Positions 54,321 to 62,830 of a DNA stretch of 64,000 nucleotides are shown in pieces. The stretch comes from Segatella baroniae B14. Lineage in GTDB: Bacteria; Bacteroidota; Bacteroidia; Bacteroidales; Bacteroidaceae. A program made the translations under genes and the position numbers. Under the pieces are notes generated by a model. It was not told the origin of the DNA, ran no database searches, and saw only the letters and a program-made list of their open reading frames with translations. The first letter of the stretch is position 1. Every line of letters starts with the position of its first letter. The stretch spans positions 2,173,001 to 2,237,000 of the forward strand of contig NZ_CP091799.1 in the NCBI RefSeq assembly GCF_022024235.1. The letters are read 5' to 3'.

Positions 54321-55238
54321 TTATAAAAGAGCCATTTCTTTACGAAATTGTGATGGCGTTTTTCCCACATTTCGTTTAAAATAGCGATTGAAATGTTGCG
54401 AATACTGAAATCCCAGCTGATATGCTATTTCATTAATCGTGTTGTCTGTCCCGGCAAGAGACTCTTTTGCTAAATCGATAATTTTGGCTTGTATATGTTC
54501 TTGTGGAGTTTTTCCAGTTTCTTTTTTAACAAGATCACCGAAATAGTTTGGCGATAAAAAACATTCTTCAGCGAAATATTTTACTGTAGGTAATCCTTCC
54601 TGTTCTGCCCTGTTTCCTGTAAAATACTGGTCGAGTAAATTCTCAAATTTATCAAGCACATCCAAGTTTGCTGCTTTACGGGTAACAAATTGCCGTTCGT
54701 AAAAACGCATACAATAATCTAGTAAGAGCTCTATATTTCTACAGATTAGCTTTTTGCTATGTTTATCAATAGGACGCTCTATTTCCATTTTTATTTTCTC
54801 TAAGCAGTCTTGGAATATAACTTTTTCGTCTTCACTCAGATGTAGTGCTTCACGTGAAGAATAAGAGAAATAGTCATACTGCTTAATGTTGTGTCCTAAA
54901 GAAGTTCCTCTAATCAAGTCTGGATGGAAAAGAAGTCCTAATGCTTTAGGTTTGTAATCAGCTGCAGGCTTGAAGTGTATAATTTGTCCAGGGGCAAATG
55001 CTGTAACTGTACCTTCTTGATAATCATATGGTTGTCTGCCGTAGGTAATGTCACCGCAGTATGACTGTTTCAGCCAGATAGAATAAACTTCATATTCTAT
55101 GGTTGTTTCTTGACAAGCTTTTGTCAATTCTGATTTCGACATATCAACAACGGCAACTAAAGGATTTTTGGTGGAAAATCCCATTAATTTGTTGTATTGA
55201 TCAATGCTGTCAACGATGATAATTCCATTCTCTTCCAT
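54321..55238 (-). CDS. AraC-family transcriptional regulator, paralogue B
   Basis: 305 residues with the same plan as its neighbour: FSTKNPLVAVVDMSKSEL and CGDITYGRQPYDYQEGTVTAFAPGQ in the N-terminal sensor, FLSPNYFGDLVKKETGKTPQEHIQAKIIDLAKESL and IAYQLGFQYSQHFNRYFKRNVGKTPSQFRKEM in the C-terminal DNA-binding part. Own -7 element TATATTTGC at 55260-55268 on the minus strand. It is divergent to pdxY (197 bp), whose gene it might control. Confidence 0.92.
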   Translation of the reverse strand: MEENGIIIVDSIDQYNKLMGFSTKNPLVAVVDMSKSELTKACQETTIEYEVYSIWLKQSYCGDITYGRQPYDYQEGTVTAFAPGQIIHFKPAADYKPKALGLLFHPDLIRGTSLGHNIKQYDYFSYSSREALHLSEDEKVIFQDCLEKIKMEIERPIDKHSKKLICRNIELLLDYCMRFYERQFVTRKAANLDVLDKFENLLDQYFTGNRAEQEGLPTVKYFAEECFLSPNYFGDLVKKETGKTPQEHIQAKIIDLAKESLAGTDNTINEIAYQLGFQYSQHFNRYFKRNVGKTPSQFRKEMALL

Positions 55239-55259
55239 ATCTATATAGGGTTTATGGGT

Positions 55260-55268
55260 GCAAATATA
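55260..55268 (-). promoter_or_regulatory. -7 promoter element of AraC paralogue B
   Basis: Minus strand TATATTTGC, 21 bp before the start codon. Confidence 0.65.
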
Positions 55269-55406
55269 TGATATTCTTCTCTAAATGGCAGTACATCGAT
55301 TACAGAATAATGTATCGTTATTACCTATCGACCGATTTTCACCATTTATTTACACAAATATAACAAAAATCTCGAAGAGTCACGTGGATATATCTTATCT
55401 TTTTAC

Positions 55407-55415
55407 TACCTTTGC
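55407..55415 (+). promoter_or_regulatory. -7 promoter element of the pyridoxal kinase gene
   Basis: TACCTTTGC, 20 bp before the chosen start at 55436; the upstream Met at 55412 lies inside the element. Confidence 0.7.
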
Positions 55416-55435
55416 CGAGAAAATTAGAACTGGAA

Positions 55436-56254
55436 ATGAATAAAAAACAGATTCTCCTGATTAATGATATGGCAGGATATGGTAAGGTAGCAACAGCTGC
55501 AATGTTACCTATTCTTTCATATTTTGGTCATCCTACATATAATTTACCTACTGCACTTGTGTCTAATACGTTAGATTATGGTAAATTCAACATTCTTGAT
55601 ACTACTGATTATATCAAGGGTGTATTTCCTGTATGGCGTGAGCTTGGGTTTCGTTTTGATGCAATAGCTACAGGTTTTATTGCTAGTGAGTATCAAGCTT
55701 CTATCGTTAGTCAATATTGTCAAGAAGAGGCTGCGAAGGGGACAACAATTTTTGTAGATCCTATTATGGGTGATGAAGGAAAATTGTATAATGGAGTGAC
55801 ACCGGCAACAATCAAAAGTATGCGCGAAATGTTGAGTGTTGCACATCTTTGTTATCCTAATTATACAGAAGCTTGTTATCTTACAGGTCGTGAATTTGAT
55901 CCTGAAGGTGTTAATATGGATGTAGCTATGAATCTAATCGATCATCTTCGTAAGATTGGTTCGAAGTCTGTTCTGATTACAAGTATTAAAGTTGATGGTG
56001 ACCCTTCCGTAGTGGGATATAATCATAACACTGATGAATATTTCCAACTGCAGTATACCGAAATACCAGTTCATTTCCCAGGTACAGGAGATATTTTCTC
56101 AGCTATTTTGATAGGGCATTTATTGGACGGTGAACCATTGAAGGATAGTACGCGCAAGGCTATGGATGGCGTGTATAAACTGATAGATGCTAATAAAAAC
56201 AATGAAGATAAAAACCGAGGTATACCTTTGGAAAATTATCTCAATATTTTGTAA
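55436..56254 (+). CDS. pdxY: Pyridoxal/pyridoxamine kinase (PdxY-like)
   Basis: A 272-residue ribokinase-superfamily enzyme of the vitamin B6 salvage path. ILLINDMAGYGKVATAAMLP is the N-terminal substrate loop, FVDPIMGDEGKLYNGVTPATIKSMREML and LCYPNYTEACYLTGR are kinase core blocks, and VHFPGTGDIFSAILIG holds the anion hole and catalytic Asp (GTGD). The start at 55436 gives a normal length; the longer frame crosses the promoter. The transporter gene follows after 13 nt. By sequence PdxK is also possible. Confidence 0.85.
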   Translation: MNKKQILLINDMAGYGKVATAAMLPILSYFGHPTYNLPTALVSNTLDYGKFNILDTTDYIKGVFPVWRELGFRFDAIATGFIASEYQASIVSQYCQEEAAKGTTIFVDPIMGDEGKLYNGVTPATIKSMREMLSVAHLCYPNYTEACYLTGREFDPEGVNMDVAMNLIDHLRKIGSKSVLITSIKVDGDPSVVGYNHNTDEYFQLQYTEIPVHFPGTGDIFSAILIGHLLDGEPLKDSTRKAMDGVYKLIDANKNNEDKNRGIPLENYLNIL

Positions 56255-56267
56255 GAATAATAAGTAA

Positions 56268-57929
56268 ATGGAGTGGTTTCAACAGCTCTTTAGTGTACAT
56301 TCCTCAATTCAGACAGTAGTAGTTCTTTCTTTAATTGTTTCGCTGGGTCTGGCTTTAGGAAAATTTCATGTTCGGGGAATATCCTTAGGGGTGGCTTTTG
56401 TCTTCTTTGTAGGTATTCTTGCTGGTCATGTAGGTTTTAATATCGATAGTACGACTCTCGATTATGCAGAAACATTTGGCTTATCGCTTTTTGTTTATTG
56501 TCTTGGACTTCATGTCGGTCCAAACTTTTTTGGCTCATTGCGTCATGAAGGCTTATCTCTTAATGTATGGAGTCTTGCTGTAATTCTGTTAGGTACCATT
56601 TTCTCTATGGTTATGGTTCCTATTACGCATGTTGATGTGCCTAATATGGTGGGCCTTCTTTGTGGTGCAACAACAAATACCCCAGCTCTTGGTGCTGCAA
56701 CACAGGCATTAGAGCATTTAGGTGTTTCTTGCAAAAGTGTCGCTTTGGCTACAGCTGTCACTTATCCTTTGGGCGTGTTAGGTGTAATTGTGGCCATGGT
56801 GTTACTTCGAAAACTCTTTGTTAAACCAGAGGATTTGGAAATAAAGCCATTGACAGAAGATGATCATACGTTTATTGCTCAGTTTGTTGTTGTTAATCCA
56901 GCGGTAGCTGATAAAACGATAGCTGAAATTTCGGAGCAGACGCATTTGAAATTTATTATTTCTCGTATTTGGCGAGCTGATGCTGTTATTGTGCCTCAGG
57001 CAACTACCAAACTGGAACAGGGTGATAATATTCTTGTAGTAACATCTAAAGAAGATGAGGCCGCGATGGAGCTACTATTTGGTAAGCGTGTACCAAAAGA
57101 TTATAATAAGGATATGATCGATTGGAATGCGATGGATGCAAATGTTGAGAGTCGTGTCATTGTATTGACTAAACCTGGACTAAATGGTAAGTTGTTGGGC
57201 AAATTGCATTTACGTACTTCTTATGGCGTCAATGTAAGTCGTGTTATTCGTGGCGATATTAAGTTGCTGGCTACGAATGATCTTCGCTTACAGTATGGTG
57301 ATCGAGTTACAGTTGTAGGTTTGCATGAAGATGTTAATCATGTTGAAGATTTCTTAGGTAATTCGGTTAAAACGCTTAACGAACCTAATTTAGGCAGTAT
57401 TTTCCTTGGCATTATTTTAGGCTTGGCTTTAGGTACAATCCCTATTTTAATACCAGGAATGGCTACTCCTGTTCGTTTGGGTATTGCTGGCGGTCCTATA
57501 ATCATGGGTATTATCATTGGAGCTCTTGGCCCTCGTTTGCACATGATATCTTATACAACTCGAAGTGCTTCTTTGATGCTTCGCAAATTAGGCTTGTCAC
57601 TTTACTTGGCTTGTTTGGGTTTGGATGCAGGTAAGGATTTCTTTGCTACAGTAGTTCGTCCAGAGGGTATCGCTTGGATTATTATCGGTTTTTTGATAAC
57701 AGTTATTCCGGTTATTATTATTGGTTTGATAGCCTTGAAAAGTAAGAAATATGATTTTGGAACGATCTGTGGTATTTTGTGTGGTAGTATGGCTAATCCA
57801 ATGGCTTTAGGTTATGCTAATGATACTTTAAAGGGCGATACTGCCAGTATTAGCTATGCTTCGGTCTATCCTTTAGGCATGTTTGTCAGGGTTATTATTG
57901 CTCAAATTCTGATTATGTTTTTTGTATAA
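56268..57929 (+). CDS. AspT/YidE-type putative transporter with two TrkA_C domains
   Basis: A 553-residue inner-membrane protein: five or so TM helices (to about 190), two RCK_C/TrkA_C domains (about 195-275 and 285-365; KFIISRIWRADAVIVPQATTKLEQGDNILVVTSKEDE and GVNVSRVIRGDIKLLATNDLRLQYGDRVTVVG), then five more helices. Repeated GLHVGPNFF and CLGLDAGKDFF motifs mark the AspT aspartate:alanine exchanger family. The substrate is unknown, although linkage to pyridoxal kinase might hint at an amino acid or B6 link. Terminator downstream. Confidence 0.9.
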   Translation: MEWFQQLFSVHSSIQTVVVLSLIVSLGLALGKFHVRGISLGVAFVFFVGILAGHVGFNIDSTTLDYAETFGLSLFVYCLGLHVGPNFFGSLRHEGLSLNVWSLAVILLGTIFSMVMVPITHVDVPNMVGLLCGATTNTPALGAATQALEHLGVSCKSVALATAVTYPLGVLGVIVAMVLLRKLFVKPEDLEIKPLTEDDHTFIAQFVVVNPAVADKTIAEISEQTHLKFIISRIWRADAVIVPQATTKLEQGDNILVVTSKEDEAAMELLFGKRVPKDYNKDMIDWNAMDANVESRVIVLTKPGLNGKLLGKLHLRTSYGVNVSRVIRGDIKLLATNDLRLQYGDRVTVVGLHEDVNHVEDFLGNSVKTLNEPNLGSIFLGIILGLALGTIPILIPGMATPVRLGIAGGPIIMGIIIGALGPRLHMISYTTRSASLMLRKLGLSLYLACLGLDAGKDFFATVVRPEGIAWIIIGFLITVIPVIIIGLIALKSKKYDFGTICGILCGSMANPMALGYANDTLKGDTASISYASVYPLGMFVRVIIAQILIMFFV

Positions 57930-57970
57930 TTATATCTTATTTCTGTGGTGAAATAAGTGTATAAAAAAGA

Positions 57971-58006
57971 GATCCCATCCAGTAATACTGGTATGGGATC
58001 TTTCTC
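57971..58006 (+). terminator. Terminator of pdxY-transporter
   Basis: GATCCCAT CCAGT (57971-57983) with ACTGG-T-ATGGGATC (57987-58000), a 13-bp stem with one bulged T and a 3-nt loop, followed by TTTCTC. From here to 58342 I see no gene; the region is AT-rich with the promoter elements of the TPR regulator at its end. Confidence 0.8.
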
Positions 58007-58299
58007 TACTTGAATTAATTTTAAGGTATTAGAAGAGAACTTTTTGTTGAAGTTGTTATTGACAAGTACGTCTATACCATACGGTATTTTCTAACCCTGT
58101 GTTTTCATAGTTGGACAAATTTTATAATCTCACATCTTATGTAATCCAGTTACGATGACGTAAGCATATTTATCCTAATATTAAATCATATAGTTAAAAA
58201 GATTGGTCTTGTTACAGTTTAATAAAGTATATCTTTTTGTTTGCAAAATTACTATGTTTATCACAAAAAGGCAAACTAATTTTTTACGGGAACGACAAT

Positions 58300-58374
58300 T
58301 TTGCCAAATTTGTAACAAAAAACGAGTCTTTTTGCTTATATTTTTGGCAAATTGAAAGTTTATAACTACTTTTG
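58300..58374 (+). promoter_or_regulatory. Promoter and operator-like inverted repeat of the TPR-AraC regulator
   Basis: TTTG (58343-58346) and TACTTTTG (58367-58374) are 20 bp apart, 37 bp before the start at 58412. TTTGCCAAA (58300-58308) and TTTGGCAAA (58343-58351) form a 9-bp inverted repeat whose second half covers the -33 element. Confidence 0.6.
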
Positions 58375-58411
58375 TGTTAATTTAAGTCGATTTAAGTTTA
58401 TAGCTTTTTTA

Positions 58412-60154
58412 ATGAAATATTTAATAGTAATATTGCTGTTGTTTTGTAATGGATGGATATTAACAGCTGCTCCTTTACAAAATAGTTCGTTAGCCAATAT
58501 AAAAAAACAATGCGAATACGAAAGAGGTGTGTCTGATTATAAAGCATTAGTTTCTTCTTCTTCCCTGTTGATATCTAAAGCCCGGAAGGAAAGTAATTCT
58601 GCCTATGAAGCCTATGGATTGTTTTATAGTGGACTCTCTAAAATGTTTCAAGGTGATATTCATGGTTCACAAAAATTTTTGGATCAAGCGATGCATTTAG
58701 CAGATGAGCTTCATCATGATTCTATAAAAGCGATGGTGATGAATGCTCGTGGTATCTATCATGCTATGGTTTCTAATAACAGCTTTATTGCCCAACAATT
58801 CTTTTTCAAGGCGTTAGAGTATGCTAAAAGAGCTGGTTATGAGTCAATTTGTTATCGCATTTATGGTAACCTTCTTACATTGTCACAATCTAATGGATAT
58901 TCTGGAGCGCTTAAGTATGCAATTAGTGTTTATAATTATGGTAATAGGATAGGTGATGCTGAGTATACGTGTTTAGGTACCTATTATATAGCCATGTATT
59001 ATTTGCATAAGCATAGATATACTGAAACAGAGAAATATATTCAAAAAGCACTCGAAATCTATCGTTCTTTCCCTTATGCAGATATATCTTCTGTATATGT
59101 TCTTTATGCTAAGGTTATGTTAGCAAAAGGAAAATTGTTGGAGGCTGAAGGATTTTCTAAAAAAGCATTGGTACTGGCAAAAAAGAATCATCAACCACAT
59201 CTTACCGTGGATGCTTATATAATATATGCAGAAACTCTTTATCAAAGAGGTGAGTATGTGCGGTCTAATCATTTGGTGAATGATGCTCTTAAACTTGCCA
59301 ATAAGATAGGGGTTACTAATAAATCGGTCGAAGGATATGAGTTACTTTCACGTAATTATCGTGAGATGGGTGATAAAATACATTCCTTGATGTATTTGGA
59401 ATATGCACATGCCATTTTAAATCGTCTTGTAGGTGTTAATATGGATAGATTGACGCATGAGCTAACTATGATGCAGGATATAAATCGTAAGGATCAGGAG
59501 GCGGAAAAAAGAAAAGTACAAATGAAAGAGCAGCAGACTTTTAATTTGATGCTGGGTATTATCATCTTTATCCTTTTGGCTTTATTGATAGTTATTTATG
59601 TTAATACTCGCCACCGTAATCAGCTGTATAAAAAAATCGTGATGCAAAATACGAAAGCTATAGCTCGTCAAAAAGAGTTACAGGAAATGCTGGTAAGACA
59701 GTCTGAAAAGGAAAAAGAGGTGCTGTCGATGGATGATGATAAGTTGAATGGTCTTTATCAGCAGCTTTGTGAATTGATGGAACATAATCGTTTGTATACC
59801 GAACCACAACTTACTCGTGATAAGATGGCAGAGCGTCTCCATACTAATCGTACTTATTTGTCTAAGGTGATAAAAGATAAGACTGGTATGAATTATCTGC
59901 AGTTTGTAAATTCATATCGTATCAACGAAGCTGTTAGAATACTGTCGGATAAAAATATGATTTCTTATCCTTTGAAGCAAATATGGAGCGATCTTGGTTT
60001 TAGCTCACCTTCTACTTTCTATAAAGTTTTTCAGCAAGCTGTTGGTATAACGCCTTCGGTTTATCGTAAACAGTTTCTTGAAATGGAGGATCATGTGCAT
60101 AACTCTATGGAAGAATTTGTTGATAACTCTGTAGATAATGTAGAAAATTGTTGA
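58412..60154 (+). CDS. TPR-containing membrane regulator with C-terminal AraC domain
   Basis: 580 residues: signal peptide or signal anchor (MKYLIVILLLFCNGWILTAAP), about seven TPR-like helix pairs (about 50-365), a TM helix (FNLMLGIIIFILLALLIVIYVNT, about 390-412), a short coiled coil and an AraC-type DNA-binding domain (about 470-560; MAERLHTNRTYLSKVIKDKTGMNYLQFVNSYRINEAVRIL). A periplasmic sensor wired directly to a cytosolic DNA-binding domain is a one-component design common in Bacteroidetes. The last 20 residues (VDNSVDNVENC) are encoded by DnaA-box-like repeats. The start at 58412 was chosen because the longer frame crosses the promoter. Confidence 0.88.
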   Translation: MKYLIVILLLFCNGWILTAAPLQNSSLANIKKQCEYERGVSDYKALVSSSSLLISKARKESNSAYEAYGLFYSGLSKMFQGDIHGSQKFLDQAMHLADELHHDSIKAMVMNARGIYHAMVSNNSFIAQQFFFKALEYAKRAGYESICYRIYGNLLTLSQSNGYSGALKYAISVYNYGNRIGDAEYTCLGTYYIAMYYLHKHRYTETEKYIQKALEIYRSFPYADISSVYVLYAKVMLAKGKLLEAEGFSKKALVLAKKNHQPHLTVDAYIIYAETLYQRGEYVRSNHLVNDALKLANKIGVTNKSVEGYELLSRNYREMGDKIHSLMYLEYAHAILNRLVGVNMDRLTHELTMMQDINRKDQEAEKRKVQMKEQQTFNLMLGIIIFILLALLIVIYVNTRHRNQLYKKIVMQNTKAIARQKELQEMLVRQSEKEKEVLSMDDDKLNGLYQQLCELMEHNRLYTEPQLTRDKMAERLHTNRTYLSKVIKDKTGMNYLQFVNSYRINEAVRILSDKNMISYPLKQIWSDLGFSSPSTFYKVFQQAVGITPSVYRKQFLEMEDHVHNSMEEFVDNSVDNVENC

Positions 60155-60264
60155 TAACTCACTTTTTTGTGTTTATAAGTATTATTTTAGGTTGATAAGT
60201 ATGTTCTTACTTGTTTATAACTCAAGAATAATTTGTTTATAACTCAAGGATTTTTTGTTGATAA
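60094..60264 (+). repeat. Phased array of nine DnaA-box-like nonamers
   Basis: Same-strand nonamers at 60094 (TGTGCATAA, the complement of TTATGCACA), 60118, 60149 and 60256 (TGTTGATAA), 60130 (TGTAGATAA), 60170, 60212 and 60234 (TGTTTATAA) and 60190 (GGTTGATAA). From 60149 on the start-to-start spacing is 21, 20, 22, 22 and 22 bp, two helical turns. The bases AACTC follow several copies. Two more TGTTGATAA lie at 61576 and 61587 inside the RluA gene. The stretch 60155-60344 holds no gene. Confidence 0.75.
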
Positions 60265-60344
60265 CCGTGGAAAAGTATAGTAAAACTTCTTGTGGTATGA
60301 TACTATGTGTGTAAAAGCTTAGCACTTTTTGGTTAAGCTTTTAC

Positions 60345-61940
60345 TTAAAAAGGAGCTTTATATTCAAAATGAATTCGTTTTCCTGTTGAGGGGTGTGTAA
60401 ACTCAAGGTATTCAGCATGTAGGTATAATCTATCTGCTGGCTTACCATATAAGTTATCCCCAAGTATTGGGTTGTTTAAGCCTTCTTCATGTGCGCAATG
60501 CATGCGTAATTGGTGAGTTCTTCCTGTTAAAGGATAAAGCCATACACGATTTTGAGCAATAACCTGATATTTGGTTATTGCCTTTTTCCCATTCTTTTTA
60601 TCCACTTTTTGTCGTGGCCTGTCCATGATATCAGGTAATAGTGGTAAATCAACTATACCTATAGATTGATCAGGAATATGTTCCAATAGAGCTACATATC
60701 TTTTTTTGATGGTGTGTTCTGCAAATTGTTTTTGTAAATTGATGTAGGCTTCTAAATTTTTTGTTACAACAAGTAAACCACTAGTTGCCATATCCAATCT
60801 ATGAACAATCATAGGACCGGTCGCTTTTGGATATCTTTCTTTTAGTATCGAAAGTACAGATTCCCGAATATTTTTTCCTGGAACACTCAACATGCCAGCG
60901 GGTTTGTATACTACTATCAAATCATGGTCGCTATATATTTCTTCAAGTTCTTGTTTTTTTTGCAGGTTTAGTAGATTATCCTCTATGTTTAATCCTTGTA
61001 GCATCCAAAGAAGAATAGGTTTACACTTGCCATTGCAGGCAGGGTAGTAATGAAGGTGATGTCTAATTTCTGTTTTAGGTGATGGTCCCCACCAGAACAT
61101 GGCCATGCAGATAGGTTCATAGTGGTTTGCAAAGGCATATTGTAGCAACTTAGGTTCACAACATTCTCCACTTCCTGCGGGCGGTATTTTGGCTGCTGTA
61201 TCTTGGAATATATCCAATAAATTTTTGGTCTTTCCTTCTTTGTTTAATATATTGAATTGAGAGAATAGCCATTGCTGAAGTTGATCAGACTGTTGTTTTC
61301 TTGACAGTTTTAGAAGAGCTATCTTTTGGTCGTTCTTCTCTATTTCTTGGCGAAGCAGTTGTAGTTTTTCTTTATATTGTAGCTTGGCACGATGTACTTC
61401 AGCCTTCAAGTATTGGCTTTCACGTGTCATTGTCAGCTGTTCTTCTTCTGTGAGAATTCTTGTTTGACGAGTTTTATCCCTTTTTGCTTTAGCAATTTTC
61501 ATAGCGGTTTGTTTTTCTACTATTAGGGCTTTGCTCTTTTCTTCCAAATTTTGATATTCTTGGCGTAATTTAAGCTGTTGATAACTTGTTGATAACTTTG
61601 TTATCTCTTTATTAATCAGTGAAATACGATGTTCATTAATTTTGAAATACCCTTTCGGATTCAAGTAATCAAAAACAGCAGGCACGAAGTAGTTTTCTTC
61701 AGAAATATGCTTTTCGTCAATAGCTTCTATCTGTCCGCTATAGGCAGCTAAATAGCCAAGTTCTTCTCCTCTTTTAACGATTAGTGTACCAAACATTTTT
61801 CCCTCGTTCAATTGTAGCTGTGGAATATGGGCTTGTATTTCTTTTGCTGCAAGTAGACATAGTGGATGAGGCTCGTAGAAAAATGGATTGTTCATTTTCT
61901 CGGGCAGTGGAATATCGGTATGAAGAGGATGAAAGGACAT
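60345..61940 (-). CDS. RluA-family pseudouridine synthase with a long N-terminal extension
   Basis: 531 residues. The C-terminal 225 residues are an RluA/RsuA-type catalytic domain with the Asp in MIVHRLDMATSGLLVVTKN, KRYVALLEH and GRTHQLRMHCAHEEGLNNPILGDNLYG. The N-terminal 300 residues are unusual: an N-terminal globular part (GTLIVKRGEELGYLAAYSG), a long coiled coil (about 115-225) and a segment with GECCEP and CNGKCKPIL that might bind a metal. It modifies uridines in rRNA or tRNA; the target is unknown. Proteins of this layout occur in Prevotella and Bacteroides. Confidence 0.87.
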   Translation of the reverse strand: MSFHPLHTDIPLPEKMNNPFFYEPHPLCLLAAKEIQAHIPQLQLNEGKMFGTLIVKRGEELGYLAAYSGQIEAIDEKHISEENYFVPAVFDYLNPKGYFKINEHRISLINKEITKLSTSYQQLKLRQEYQNLEEKSKALIVEKQTAMKIAKAKRDKTRQTRILTEEEQLTMTRESQYLKAEVHRAKLQYKEKLQLLRQEIEKNDQKIALLKLSRKQQSDQLQQWLFSQFNILNKEGKTKNLLDIFQDTAAKIPPAGSGECCEPKLLQYAFANHYEPICMAMFWWGPSPKTEIRHHLHYYPACNGKCKPILLWMLQGLNIEDNLLNLQKKQELEEIYSDHDLIVVYKPAGMLSVPGKNIRESVLSILKERYPKATGPMIVHRLDMATSGLLVVTKNLEAYINLQKQFAEHTIKKRYVALLEHIPDQSIGIVDLPLLPDIMDRPRQKVDKKNGKKAITKYQVIAQNRVWLYPLTGRTHQLRMHCAHEEGLNNPILGDNLYGKPADRLYLHAEYLEFTHPSTGKRIHFEYKAPF

Positions 61941-61962
61941 GGCTTTTATTTGATTAATGATA

Positions 61963-62631
61963 TTATTTCAGTTTGCTTCGGTTTAGAATTGTTATATTCT
62001 TGCCATCTATTTTAATAGCTCCTACTTTTTCAAAGTCAGAAAGAACACGTAGAAGCGAGAACTTTTGAATGCCAAATGAATCTGCGATTTCTTGGCGTGA
62101 TCTTAGTAAGTGAATTTTGTTACTACCTTGCTCTCCTGATTGTTCCAAGAGTAGGTAAGCTACTTTCTCTTTAATAGTAAAGAGTGATAGTACTCTCATC
62201 TTTGTTGTGAGAAATACATCAATATTAGAAAGTACTTCAATAAAATTCATGCGTATTTTTTCATCAGTATCAATTATGCTTTTGAGAGCTTGTGGCGACA
62301 ACCGTAGGATTTCAACTTTTGTATCAGTTTCTACACTAACAGGCATCGCTTTATTCTTAGCAAAGATAAAGGCTGGTGCAACTAGGTTGCCTGGTTTTAA
62401 TCTGCTTACCTCTACCTGTTTACCAGATAGAGATGACATACGGCAGATTAATATGCCACGGATAACAAAGTCTGCATGAAGGCAAGGCATACCAGCTAAA
62501 GTAAAGACATCTTTTTTCTCATATACCACCAGTTTGTAGTTTACTCTCGACATGACCATTTCTATATCCAAAGGTTCCATACCCTTGAATAATGGGCATT
62601 TTTGTAGTGTCTCTAAAACGTATTGTTGCAT
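61963..62631 (-). CDS. Crp/Fnr-family transcriptional regulator
   Basis: 222 residues: cyclic-nucleotide-binding-like beta-roll (about 10-120; KKDVFTLAGMPCLHADFVIRGILICRM), dimerisation helix and a winged helix with RSRQEIADSFGIQKFSLLRVLSDFEKVGAIKIDGKNITIL. The pocket lacks an obvious RxxR-S cAMP set, and there is no N-terminal cysteine cluster as in Fnr, so the signal is unknown. A -7 element lies at 62651-62659 and a run of ten C at 62727-62736 upstream. Confidence 0.9.
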   Translation of the reverse strand: MQQYVLETLQKCPLFKGMEPLDIEMVMSRVNYKLVVYEKKDVFTLAGMPCLHADFVIRGILICRMSSLSGKQVEVSRLKPGNLVAPAFIFAKNKAMPVSVETDTKVEILRLSPQALKSIIDTDEKIRMNFIEVLSNIDVFLTTKMRVLSLFTIKEKVAYLLLEQSGEQGSNKIHLLRSRQEIADSFGIQKFSLLRVLSDFEKVGAIKIDGKNITILNRSKLK

Positions 62632-62650
62632 ACTATATCTTATTAATAGC

Positions 62651-62659
62651 GCAAAGATA
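62651..62659 (-). promoter_or_regulatory. -7 promoter element of the Crp-family gene
   Basis: Minus strand TATCTTTGC, 19 bp before the start codon. Confidence 0.7.
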
Positions 62660-62726
62660 CTGTTTTTTGATGGAAAAGTAAAAAATAGCAGTCTTCTTAT
62701 AATGTAAAAAGGGGTGGAATATGTAT

Positions 62727-62736
62727 CCCCCCCCCC
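62727..62736. repeat. Homopolymeric tract of ten C
   Basis: Ten consecutive C on the plus strand, 68 bp upstream of the -7 element of the Crp-family gene and 94 bp beyond the sugar transporter's stop. Tracts of this kind are slippage-prone. AAGGGG at 62709-62714 could pair with its end. Confidence 0.85.
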
Positions 62737-62830
62737 TTGATGTATTTAGAATAATTATTTATGATAATCTGCTTATGTTTCCATAGATTATAAAACGAGT
62801 CTCTCTATGAATGACAGATTAGGCTTCTTT

